Of a DNA stretch of 64,000 nucleotides, positions 42,634 to 52,343 are shown piece by piece; positions within the stretch are counted from its first letter, which is position 1; each line of letters begins with the position of its first letter. Both the position numbers and the translations under genes were made by a program. The DNA is from Pseudeuparius sepicola (taxonomy: Eukaryota; Arthropoda; Insecta; Coleoptera; Anthribidae), in assembly GCA_963920635.1 (NCBI GenBank), contig OY987306.1, positions 11,736,001-11,800,000 on the forward strand. Reading direction: 5' to 3'. Under the pieces are notes generated by a model. It saw nothing but the letters and a program-made list of their open reading frames with translations. It did not search any database and was not told where the DNA came from.

Positions 42634-43380
42634 TCCAGAGCAGTGGAACTAACCCCAAAAGCAAGAAAAATATATAAAGTTGCTAAAGATTTAAAAGCAA
42701 TCACCAGGAGATTGGATTTACAAAATGCATCTAATAAGCAACGTTTGTCCGAGGCTCTTCATTTTGTGGAATCCCCAGACTATCTAAAAGCTAGCCCTTT
42801 TAAATTTGACGACAAATTGTTTGCCCTCTCTTTATTAAAACAAGGACTTGGAGCATACAAGACCTTAAAGTGTACATTTGCTTTACCGCCCAGAAAGACT
42901 TTAATGAACATCCTTAACAAAATTCATTTCGACGTGGGAATTGTTCCAAAAGTCCTGGAGGTTTTGAAAAATTCTGTGCAACAAATGGATTTCTTAGACA
43001 GACACTGTGCACTTATATTTGATGAAATTTCTTTGGAACCATCGTTAGCTTATGACCAAAAGGGGGCAATGTCATAGGATTTCAACACATTGCAGAAAAA
43101 AAGACCTCAGGTTTGCTGACCCCGGTCTAGTGTTGCGAGGACTTCGACGCAAATGGAAACAACCGATATCATTCCATTTTAGCCAAGGAGGTGTAAAGTC
43201 AGATCAGTTGAAAGTAATTTTAAAAAATACAATATCCGCACTTCAAAGCATTGGTTTTGTAATAGTTTGTACAGTGTGCGATCAATATTTGGCCAAAACG
43301 AATGCCATTGGTAAACTGAAAAAAGAATTTCCAGTTGAGTGTGCTAGTGATATTGACATTATTAAAATAATCTTTTATTA
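42634..43380 (+). pseudogene. P-element/THAP9-type transposase core
   Basis: An exon probably starts after GTTTCCAG at 42633. It reads AVELTPKARKIYKVAKDLK, RLSEALHFVESPDYLKASPF, LGAYKTLKCTFALPPRKTL and RHCALIFDEISLEPSLAYD, the last including the conserved acidic DE of P-element transposases. A frame slip near 43063 follows, then NVIGFQHIAEKK, MLRGLRRKWKQPISFHF-like sequence (with a mutated start) and GFVIVCTVCDQ, typical of the RNase H-like fold. The frame ends at 43380 where the LINE begins. The next matching segment, WDDIVKLYELDKGD, is at 49450. Confidence 0.7.
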
Positions 43381-43429
43381 AATAATGTAAAATTTACTAT
43401 ACTCTAATAGTTCCAACAATATATATCTT

Positions 43430-43497
43430 CTTGTGATATCTCAGTCTCAGAAATCTTCTCTAAACTTAGTTGCTCGGAAGGGTCCGGGACCGGATGG
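43430..43497 (+). pseudogene. Left edge of the host LINE (plus strand), split by another LINE
   Basis: SLNLVARKGPGPDGI, the pre-RT motif (K..GPDGI) of Jockey-like ORF2. It stops abruptly at the (ATT)n tail of the minus-strand LINE. The same LINE resumes at about 47466 with LQLGDFPKQWK, which normally follows about 25 residues after GPDGI. Confidence 0.6.
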
Positions 43498-43627
43498 AAT
43501 AATAATAATAATAATCTTTATTTCAAAGAATGTTAAATACAAAAGTTACCGCAAATGTACAAACATTAAGTGAAAAAGCGTCAAATTTCCTTATATCTAA
43601 CTGTACAAAATAATACGAAACACGACA

Positions 43628-45715
43628 TTATAAAAAGTAATCTGCTATTTGGTATGGTTCTAATTCTATTAACAAATTTTTTATTTTATTTTTAAACACT
43701 GATTTATTTTCTATGCATTTGATGTTATTTGGCAACTTATTGAAACATTTGATGGACATATAATATGGACCCTTTTCTGATAATGTTAGTCTATGCCTTG
43801 GAAAGTCAAAGTTTAGAGTACGAGTGTTATAGTCGTGACATAGGGAATGCCTGTCAAAGAAGGCTTTGTTGTTAAACAAAAACATTATGCATTCAAATAT
43901 GTATAAACCATATACTGTCATTAACCTATTAGCCTTGAATACATGTTTACAGGATTGATTGTATTTCATTTTGTATATCAATTGAATGGCCCGTTTCTGA
44001 CATACAAATATTTTTTTAAAATCTTCAGCGTTTGAACAGCCGCCCCAGAATATTATCCCGTACCTAAGAACTGATTCAACATTTGCGTAATAAACTATCC
44101 TGAGAGTAGTTTCATTCATATATTTACTTATAGTTCTTACAGCGTACAATATTTTATTGAGTCGTATCGCGAGATTGTTTATATGTTGTGACCAATCCAA
44201 AAATTCATCAATACATAGTCCTAGAAAATTGGTCTCACTAGCAGTAGGAATCTGTTGTCCATTGAGGAATATGTTTTCTGGTTTACTCACTTTCACTTGT
44301 TTTGTATTAAAAACAACGATTTTAGTTTTTTCTTTATTTAAGATGAGCTTGTTACTATTGAACCACCTATTAGCAGAATAGAAAAGATCAGCCCCTTCTC
44401 CAAGATATCCGAGTTGTTAATCCCTTCCAATAAGAGGTTTGTGTCATCAGCATAGTTGAAAATGCTATATTCAGCTTTATTTATTATGTTATTTAAATCG
44501 TTTAAATAAATGATGAATAATAGAGGTCCTGCGATACTTCCTTGTGGGATGCCTATGCTGTTACTCTCTACAATATTTGACTTAAATACTGTATCATTCT
44601 TTTGTATTAAAACTCTTTGCTTGCGATTCGTGAGATAAGATTTCACAAGTTGCAATGCATTCCCTCTAATTCCGTACCTATTCAATTTTACTAAGAGAAA
44701 GTCAATATTTAAGGAGTCATATGCTTTAGACAGATCCAGAAACATGCCTAAAGCTCTTCTATTGTTTTCCATCGAATTCAATATATGCCTTGTGAACTGA
44801 AAGATCGCTGTTTGCGTTGACCTCCCTTTGATGTACCCATGTTGAGTGCTATTAAAGATATTGCACTCGTTCAAAAATTCTTTCAAGCGTACACACATAA
44901 CCAGCTCAAACATCTTGGAAAATCCCGGGAGTAAACTGATAGGTCTGTAATTTTGCAATAATTCACTATCCCCTTTTTTATATAACGGTTTTATAAGGGC
45001 CAGCTTTAACTGATTAGGGAAAATGCCATACTTAAAGCTGTTGTTTATAATATAACAGAGAATATTTTTTACATTAAAAACGCATTTTTTAATAATATTA
45101 GTTGGAATTTCATCATCCCCACTGCTAAATTTGTTTTTTAGAACTTAACTTAACTCAACTATTTCCTCTGGTGTAACAGGACGTAAGAACATTGATTTAT
45201 TATTTTCGACACCTTCGAATGAAAACTCAACATCGGGAAGTGCTTTTAACATGTCTGGTATTATGTTTAATAGATAATTATTGTACTGGTCTGCAATAAC
45301 TGATGGTTCACCTGTAATGGTACAAGTTGAACTGTTTGCTTTTCCTGTTATCTCGTTGCATATTGCCCACATGCATTTAGTTTTGTTATCAGAGCTTCTT
45401 ATTTTTGATTCGTACATTTCTGCTCGTGCGTTTTGTAATAGTTTGTTATATTCTTTTTTTGTTGTTTTGTAACTATCTTTATACATTTCATTATTTCTCG
45501 ACAGTACTAGCAGTAAATATAATCTATCCTTACATTTTAATGATATTTTCGTCTTTGTATTTGTTTACTTTGACTTTATTAATTTTTTTGACTGTCTTAA
45601 GTGGAAATGCTTCATTAAATATCTGCAGAAAGCATCTTAAAAACGCATCCCACTGTCCATCAACATCAGATCTATCTAAGAAAATACCTCTGTCCATGAT
45701 TGATCCTTGATACAC
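43628..45715 (-). pseudogene. LINE ORF2 part 2: reverse transcriptase and C-terminal region
   Basis: Segments in order: DAFLRCFLQIFNEAFPLK; EYNKLLQNARAEMYESKI and MWAICNEITGKANSST; TPEEIVELS, an in-frame TAA at about 45142, then FSSGDDEIPTNIIKKC; NYRPISLLPGFSKMFEL; MFLDLSKAYDSLNIDFLL (catalytic Asp); GIPQGSIAGPLLFIIYLND; the catalytic Y-A-D-D at 44443-44454; a frame change near 44340; FLGLCIDEFLDWSQHINNLA; RYGIIFWGGCSNAEDFKKIF; and CKHVFKANRLMTVYGLYIFE. One stop and about three frameshifts break it. It is the reference for what the LINE at 8471-10021 has lost. Confidence 0.82.
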
Positions 45716-46530
45716 CTCAAGAAAACAGACGTATTCTCTTCGTTGAGAAACCTTTTACGAGTGAGAACTAATTCTTTAATATTTTGCACCGTAAATGTAA
45801 GCTCTTGAGCTGTATGATCGGAAATGGTGGTGTTTATGATTCTAGTTTGAAAGTCATGTTCTAAATTAACAAAGATATTATCTATAGCACTCCGTGATAC
45901 TGGTGTAATTCTTGTAAAATCTGACACCGTCGGTGTAAGATTGAATGACATCATTAAGGATATTATTTTGTTTTTGTTTTCACATTCTTTTTTCATATCT
46001 ATGTTAAAATCTCCTGCTATTAGTATTGTTTTGCTGTCTGCTATCATAACCGATAGAATCCGTTCCATCCTATCAAGAAACAATGTTATATTACCGTTTG
46101 GTGGACGATATATACAGACAACAATTACCTGTGTATTTCCGATCACACACTCTACTGCGGCACATTCTAATTCACCTGTTACAGACAAATTTGTTATTGT
46201 TTTTATATGTTTAAAAGTTATTAAATTATGCACGTATACTGCTACTCCTCCATGTTTCCCATCGTCGCGACAAAAATAAGCCGCCAGATTAAAACTACGG
46301 ATTGGCAGTACCTTTAGCTGGTCCTCAGATTTCCAATGTTCACTGTTACACAATAACCTACATTTTACACTTTCTGATAACAGAACTTCAAGTCCATCTA
46401 CGCTATTTCCTAGTGACTGGACATTTTGATGAATAAGACTCACTTTCCTGGAGTTGCATTGAATATTTCCTTTTGTGGTCACTTGTTCCTCTTGAGTATT
46501 GAAAGCTGCACTGAATTGATTGCTTCTCAT
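45676..46530 (-). pseudogene. LINE ORF2 part 1: apurinic-like endonuclease
   Basis: Endonuclease that nicks the target DNA. Motifs: VSLIHQNVQSLGNSVDGLE, CNSEHWKSEDQ, GGVAVYVHN, VVCIYRPPNGNI, ILIAGDFNIDM, SRSAIDNIFVN and TISDHTAQELTF, with the catalytic Glu, Asp and His residues of the family in place. The start codon at 46530 overlaps the ORF1 stop (ATGA), suggesting termination-reinitiation. The frame ends at 45676 (SWTEVFS). The continuation DAFLRCFLQIFNEAFPLK is in another frame at 45530-45715, so ORF2 is frameshifted here. Confidence 0.8.
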
Positions 46531-47415
46531 GAAAAATCACCGCCTTTTTTGTACTTATTGTAAATTTTGAAATTGAAACGTTTTATGCCTACATTTGCCG
46601 GCCAGAATTCTGTCTGATAAAGTACGTCCTTTCTTACGAAAGGAACGGTAATCACAAAACTTTTGTTGTCACTCTTTTTGTTATGGTATGAACATTCTCT
46701 AACTTCTACCACTTCGTTTTCAAAACCTGTTTTTTTGCGAATATAGTTTGTTATTATTTCCTGAGTCACATGTGGTTTCACTCTATTGACATATATCCAG
46801 GCCTTACGATCCACACCTGTGAATCCACTTTCTTCCTCTTCTTTGTTGACAGCTGCCGTACCAACCCTCCTTGTAAATTGTTTGTTTCTTCGTGACTTCA
46901 CCAGCGTGAAGTCCTCCTCTTCTATTGTACCTTCTTGTTGATTATTTTGTAAATGTATCACTTTGTTCATTATTCTTTTTTGCGTCTCTATCTTATTTTC
47001 TTGTTTTTCTTCTTGATTTTCTATTTTTGCCTCATTATTCGCTTTATTGTTTATTTTGGGCCACCGTGTGTCTTAGTTCGCTATTTTCTTTTAATAGTTG
47101 GTTATTATCCTCCAATAATTTGTACTTATCTTCAATTTGCTTTATGATGTTTTTCAACATCTGGTTTTCAGACTGTAGCTTTTCCATGTTTATGTTTATG
47201 CTTTGTACTTCTCCAACTGTCACTTGTTTATTGCAGCATTTTATTCTTATATCTCCCTTTACTCTCGGGAAATTAGCGAAATCTCTTTCAAAACATGATT
47301 TGTGGAATATGTTCCCACAGTTGACACATACTAATGTTGCACTATTTTTGTTTTTGCAGCATTTAAATGCCTTTTTCTCAGCATGATCTGCATCAACTTC
47401 TGTACCGTCGGCCAT
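46527..47415 (-). pseudogene. LINE ORF1: zinc finger, coiled coil, RRM-like
   Basis: RNA-binding protein of the LINE. It starts MADGTEVDADHAEKKAFKCC; residues about 19-60 form a PHD/RING-like Cys-His cluster (LVCVNCGNIFHKSCFERD, then IKCCNK). A coiled coil follows (MLKNIIKQIEDKYKLLEDNN). A frame slip near 47055 moves the reading to NNEAKIENQEEKQENK, then the nucleic-acid-binding part KAWIYVNRVKPHVTQEII, KSFVITVPFVRKDVLY and IKRFNFKIYNKYKKGGDFS. It ends TCATGA, so the stop overlaps the ORF2 start by four bases. About 295 residues in all. Confidence 0.7.
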
Positions 47416-47465
47416 CTTGCTACTAAACTCCTGGCTTTCTAAAATGATACAGTTTCATACTTGCT

Positions 47466-48738
47466 TGACCACTTTTTCATATCTTTCATCTTTCGCTACA
47501 GCTAGGTGACTTTCCCAAGCAGTGGAAAACAAGCTTCATTACGCCCATACACAAGTCTCAAAGCAAAACAGATTCAGAACTATCGACCAATGTGGATACA
47601 AAGTGCTATTCCTAAAGTGTTCGAAAGTATAGTGACCGTCCAACTGTCTGGAACTTTGAATAATAGCTTAGCTCAGGAACAATATGGCTTTGTCCCCAAA
47701 AAGTATACCGAAACTAATTTATTGAACTATGACCACTATCTTGTAAATGCGGTTGAGAATGGCTCCCAAGTGCATGCAGTCTATACAGATTTCTCGAAGG
47801 CCTTTGATAAAGTAAACCATGAATTGCTCTGCCACAAGTTGGAGTTGATGGGAGTTCAGAGCCCAATGTTGGAGTGGCTGGAGTAGCGGGATCGATTACA
47901 AGTTGTCAGATACAACAATTTTAAGTCAAGGGAGATTAGGGTCACCTCTGGGGTGCCTCAGGGATCTCACCTTGGACCCCTGCTCTTTCTCGTATTCATT
48001 AATGATATCACCACTTGTTTTACAAACTGTCAGTTTTCCCTTTTCGCTGATGATCTCAAATTCTTCAGAACAATCTATTCCATTCACGACTGTATCAGTC
48101 TTCAGGACTTGAATGATCTTGTAGCCTGGTGCGATGCAAACGGAATGGAATTTAACGCCAAAAAATGCCACTCAATCTCATTCGGCCGAAATAGGATCCC
48201 TATTGGCTTTGTCTACAAGGTTGATGGAAAGTCTTTGGATCAGGTTACTGAGACTAGGGATCTGGGAATTATAATGGATAGCTCTCTGTGCTTCTCCACT
48301 CAAATAGCTAGTGCCATGTCGAGGTCTTTGAAGATTTTGGTCTTTATAAAAATAAATAGTGTGGACCTCCATAGCTTGGGCACTGTTCGATTGCTGTACA
48401 TATGCCTAGTAGCACCTCTCATTGAATATGCTTCCTCCGTCTGGTCCCCCTTTTACCAAGCACATATAAAAAAGCTCGAGACCGTTCAGCATAAATTCCT
48501 CAGTTTTATGAGATTCAAGTTCAACATTGATCCGTCGGCATCTTACCATGAAATCGAATCTTTACTCAACATAAGCCCTCTTGAAGTACGAAGGAAGAAA
48601 AAAGACCTGATTAACCTTTACAATATATTGAACAACTACACCAATTCCCCAGACCTACTCGTGGACAGAACTGTTTTCATGTGTCTTTCCATAGGACCAA
48701 CTCTTTTATCTCTCGATCAAGTAGACTTGCAAATGTAA
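47466..48738 (+). pseudogene. LINE reverse transcriptase (plus), one in-frame stop
   Basis: Continuation of the LINE seen at 43430. It reads LQLGDFPKQWKTSFITPIHK with a shift near 47560, then in a single frame NYRPMWIQSAIPKVFESIV, YTDFSKAFDKVNHELLCHKL (catalytic Asp) and MLEWLE, TAG at 47884-47886, RDRLQVVRYNNFKSREIRV, GVPQGSHLGPLLFLVFIND and FADD at 48043-48054. It ends LIEYASSVWSPFYQAHIKKL and VRRKKKDLINLYNIL. Loss of about three codons plus the stop lies between the A and B motifs. A Jockey-like RT with a Phe in the first position of its YADD box. Confidence 0.82.
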
Positions 48739-48894
48739 ACGATATTCATTTGTTCTCAAAGAAATCAAGTTTGGTGTCTCAGCTCAACCGATGTAAACTG
48801 ATATAACAGTGCTGGCCTGTGTCTGTGTTTGCGCTTTTTCACTTTACCTTGTGCCGCCTTAAAATAGACTATACGTTGTTAAATATCTTTTGAA

Positions 48895-49319
48895 CAAGAA
48901 GGGTAGAAGATTTAGAACAGCGGTCAACAATGCGAGATTTACGTGTGTATGGGGTTCCTGAATGCAATGAATCGATTTTAGAAACCATGAAACAATTGTT
49001 TGAGTCCAAGCTTGGGGTGAAGGATATTAAAATGGATAAATGTTATCGACTTGGTAGATCAAATAATAATAAAACAAAACCACGTCCGGTATTAATAACT
49101 TTCGCTGATCGCCAGCAAAAGAATGAAGTTTATTTTAATAAGAAGCTCAAAGGTCAAAAAATGGTTATTTGTGAAGAATTAATAAAAGCAAGGCACGATT
49201 TACTGTTGTTTGCAAAAGACAAAATTGGCAAGAACTTAGTATGGACTTTCGAAGGCAATATACAGGATGGAGACATTAACTGGTATAAATTCGCTAGCGA
49301 GGAACTGAGAAAATTTTGA
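48895..49319 (+). pseudogene. LINE ORF1p fragment (RRM-like)
   Basis: It begins upstream of the ATG at 48930: RRVEDLEQRSTMRDLRVYGVP, the end of a coiled coil leading into the RRM of L1/CR1-like ORF1 proteins. Then ILETMKQLFESKLGVKDIKM, KCYRLGR, KPRPVLITFADRQQKNEVY, GQKMVICEELIKARHDLLLF and VWTFEGNI, the C-terminal domain. It stops at 49317-49319. It belongs to a different LINE from its neighbours, since their ORF1 has another domain plan. There is no ORF2 behind it, so it is an isolated fragment. Confidence 0.65.
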
Positions 49320-49446
49320 AAAAATTCCCGAAACACGTCAACGGTTTAATGTATTTACCCACATTTTCCAAGCATATTGGACTGGTGCTTGCACATGCCT
49401 GATTTGTTGTACTTTGTTTTATACAAAAATTGGTTCACCCCGTGAA

Positions 49447-49665
49447 TAAATAAATAAATATAGACGGTCAAGAAAAGGTAGCATGCTGGGATGATATTGT
49501 GAAGTTGTATGAACTGGACAAAGGTGACTTTAACACAAGAATGTGCTATAAGCTCAAATATTGCCACATGTACCAGGAGAAGCTGAAGAAAATGAAAGTG
49601 AAGCATGCTGCCCAAGTTTTTCCCATAGGGTGTCGTCAACCATGCGATGGACTATAAAACATGTT
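49447..49665 (+). pseudogene. P-element/THAP9-type transposase, late segment
   Basis: NIDGQEKVACWDDIVKLYEL, DKGDFNTRMCYKLKYCHMYQ, EKLKKMKVKHAAQVF, then after a one-base slip SHRVSSTMRWTIKHV. The W..I..LY.LDK, KM.VK.A.QVFS and SVA.TMR-like motifs follow the catalytic core in P-element and THAP9 proteins. It is in the same orientation as the core at 42634, 6 kb upstream, from which it is separated by LINEs. Consistent with one gene split by insertions. Confidence 0.6.
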
Positions 49666-49924
49666 AATTTTTTTCCATAATTCATTTACTTATGTATATT
49701 GCTCTCTTTATGCAAACTTTTTATGTGACGGGTCGGGAGCGATGGATCTCCTGATAGGTGCTTTCCTGTGCCTCCCCCGGGAGACGGCGGCAAGTTTGCT
49801 GATGGGGCTATTGTCCTGGTTTACCAGGATGATGTTCCATGGACGAGTCGACAGAATCCACGACAGCGACCAGAGAGGTGTTCCGAGGATGGGCCGCCCA
49901 GTACCACACTTGGTACCTTATGCA
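49666..49924 (+). other. Unidentified coding-like sequence, left half
   Basis: GC-richer, with open frames on the plus strand (GVPRMGRPVPHLV; LPRETAASLL). It appears to continue at 51300 beyond an inserted element. It has the look of a retroelement coding remnant, but no family is recognised. Confidence 0.3.
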
Positions 49925-51299
49925 CAAGTAACATTTTAAGTTATAATTATTTATCTTAAGTCCAAATAGTTGTATTAGGATTATAAAATTGTCGCTTAGG
50001 GTAGACAAAATAACTATAGGTCTTATAGTAGTTGTTAGGATGTTATTTACTCGAATCGTGAAAGTAATTGTTCTATAAAAGTCTTATAACAGGCATAACA
50101 TGGTTACTTTAACGTCAACATTATATAGTCTTTCAAAGGTTATTATAAGGTTGTAAAGAGGTCTCCGTCGTTGAGAATACAACAACTTTTACGACTTTAG
50201 AAATACAGTTGTACGACGGTTGTACTGGGCAAATACAAATGGTCAGGAAGTTATAGACGAGCAGTTACAAAAATTTGGAATTAAATCAGTTTTGTCATAC
50301 AAATCTTTATTTTTTTATACTACTGCTACTACTACTACTACTAGCACTACTACGAACTTGACGTAACTTAACCTACCCCTGACCGCAGAAATTTCTAAAG
50401 ACAGCCCTCCACGCGCATGCGCATATAAATAATTATTCTGTAATTTTGATTTTAGTTTTAGTCGCTTTATAACCTCTTAATAGTCGTTTGATAGTTTTAG
50501 AACTATTTATGACCTCTTAGTAGTTTGACTGAAGTTTTCCAACTACTAAGTCATATAAGCACCGTCGGCCATGTTTGCCATCAGAAATTCAGTTAAATAG
50601 GACAACCATGTTTGTCTTACGAAAGTGGCAAAACTTCGAATTTAATTTGTGGGCACAAATCATAGAAATTTGAGTGGAAAACATGTATTTTCGACATATC
50701 AAACAATCCTGTACAACTGTAACACTTTAAATTTTAATTTAAAGCACGTTCAGATTTTACATTTTTTCTTTCATTTCCTTTAATTTCCATTATTTTAAAG
50801 GCGCGTTGTAAATTTTCGAGCTATATTTATAATTTTCACAGTAAATAAAAATTCGCAATAGATTCCATTGAGTAGAATCGTCAAAAACCGAGATGCTTTA
50901 TTGCATAATATCACCAACGTATAATTTCGTTTTTACCACTTACGGCCGAGACAGAATGAAATGTCTTCGTATTACAAGCAAACACTGCACAATATAACAC
51001 TACGTTCCATATTTACGACCAATTGGTAATATGAAGGTATTAATAGAGATCTTCACAACTTTAGAGCTACTTCTTTATGACGTTAAGGTATCTTTGAATT
51101 TACACGACCTAATGGTCTTATAAATGTCATATCCAATCAAGTCAGATAAAAGTTGTATGAAAAGTCATGAAAACCCGTTTCCAACCGTCCATATTCAGTC
51201 ATAAAGGAGTTGTAAAAAGGACGATACGTCTATAGACAAGTTGTATTATTGGTCGCAACAACGTCTTCACGTGTTTTATTCAACTTTAAATGTTACTTG
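49925..51299. mobile_element. 1.37-kb non-autonomous TIR element
   Basis: Ends CAAGTAACATTTTAAGTT and the inverted AACTTTAAATGTTACTTG. The interior is AT-rich, with many dispersed subterminal words (GTTATAA, GTTGTA, GGTCTTATA) in both orientations and a (CTA)n run at about 50318-50345. No ORF. Superfamily unknown; no clean target duplication was visible. Confidence 0.55.
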
Positions 51300-51760
51300 G
51301 GTGGTCACACAAGGCGACCTGAGAATGTGTACATGTTCTTGGTGCCGATTACTCACGGAAAGGGCGAAGACAGAGTTTGATGGACCACCCCCGAAAATTG
51401 ACCAGGAAGAAATCCTACAGTGGTGTCCTGGTCACTTACCAAGTCGGGGAGCAGAAAAGCAGGGTCGCGGCTGTTCAAAACCAGTCATGTGAGTGAGGCT
51501 GCTCCCACCCCGGGACTACAAGCTGCGGGGAGGCAGCTCTCCGCCTGTGAAAGGTTGGGGCAATTCCGCCTCCAAGTGGGACGACCACTATGGACACTGC
51601 TGTCGGCCAGAAGTCGGCTACCAATCAGCCGATGTACCAGACATTGAAACAGATGAGTGTGTGCGGTATGACTGGGAAGTAAATAATAAAGATTTGAAAA
51701 AAAAGAAAACGAATTTAATTTAATTCCAGAAAATCAAAAATAATATTTTTAATTTTCTTT
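51300..51760 (+). pseudogene. Unidentified coding-like sequence, right half, with polyA-like end
   Basis: Plus-strand frames include VVTQGDLRMCTCSWCRLL, KIDQEEILQWCPGHLPSRG and, in another frame, WGNSASKWDDHYGHCCRP. It closes with AATAAAGATTTGAAAAAAAAG at about 51681-51701, the kind of 3' end found on LINEs. Probably the 3' end of a non-LTR element not represented elsewhere in the window. No motif is recognised. Confidence 0.35.
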
Positions 51761-52334
51761 TAATAAGACGAGAGGGATGTAATGCCCCGGCGGGCACCCC
51801 AAGCCAGAAGTTTCAATGTCACGATATTCTACAGTATCCCTGTGAGGCCCCATATCCAGATTTAAAGAATTAAAATTTTTTCAAGTCTCCAGAGGCTTGA
51901 TTAGGAATCACGCAGCAAAATATTTGCTAAAAACTTATCAAGGTTAAACGGGGAAAAGCACTTAATGGCATGCATTACAGCAGGCCAGGATGCAGGTGTT
52001 CAGAGGCCCGATGGGGTTCAAACATCAAAAGTGTTTTGTTTCTTATCTTTGCTTATGCCTAACTGAATTATAATTGTTAGGTTGGATGATAGCTTTGTCA
52101 ATGAAAATCATTGTTATTCTTCAGACAATAAAGCATGTTTTATTATTATTATTATATTAATGGTAGTCTAAAGTCTCGGCTTGACTACGAGATTAAGGTT
52201 AAAATCTTAAAATATAAAATACCAAGTCATATTATAAAGTCGAAAATAATAAATAGGTATTTTATATTTAACACTAACCCCGTTTTCTTACAACTGCAGA
52301 TAAAGTTACATAAATCGCACATCGCTTGATTGAA
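51761..52334. other. No recognisable gene; second LINE-like tail
   Basis: CAGACAATAAAGCATG followed by TTTTATTATTATTATTAT at about 52123-52156 looks like another (ATT)n LINE tail, without identifiable coding sequence upstream. Confidence 0.4.
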
Positions 52335-52343
52335 ATATATATT

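Larger units (their letters stand above)
43499..47455 (-). mobile_element. Near full-length Jockey-clade LINE (minus strand)
   Basis: Contains ORF1, ORF2 with endonuclease and RT, and a 3' end of AATAAAGATT followed by ATT repeats at 43499-43518 read in reverse. It is inserted in opposite orientation into another LINE. ORF1 and ORF2 overlap by ATGA. Several frameshifts and at least one in-frame stop make the copy inactive, but no large deletion is evident, so it is the most complete LINE in the window. The 5' edge is near 47455. Confidence 0.8.

Noticed and set aside
45405..47386. Several plus-strand frames of 100-153 codons, rich in Phe/Leu/Ser, membrane-protein-like
   Set aside because: Antisense to LINE ORF1 and ORF2, whose domains are clear; reversed Asn/Lys codons give hydrophobic residues.
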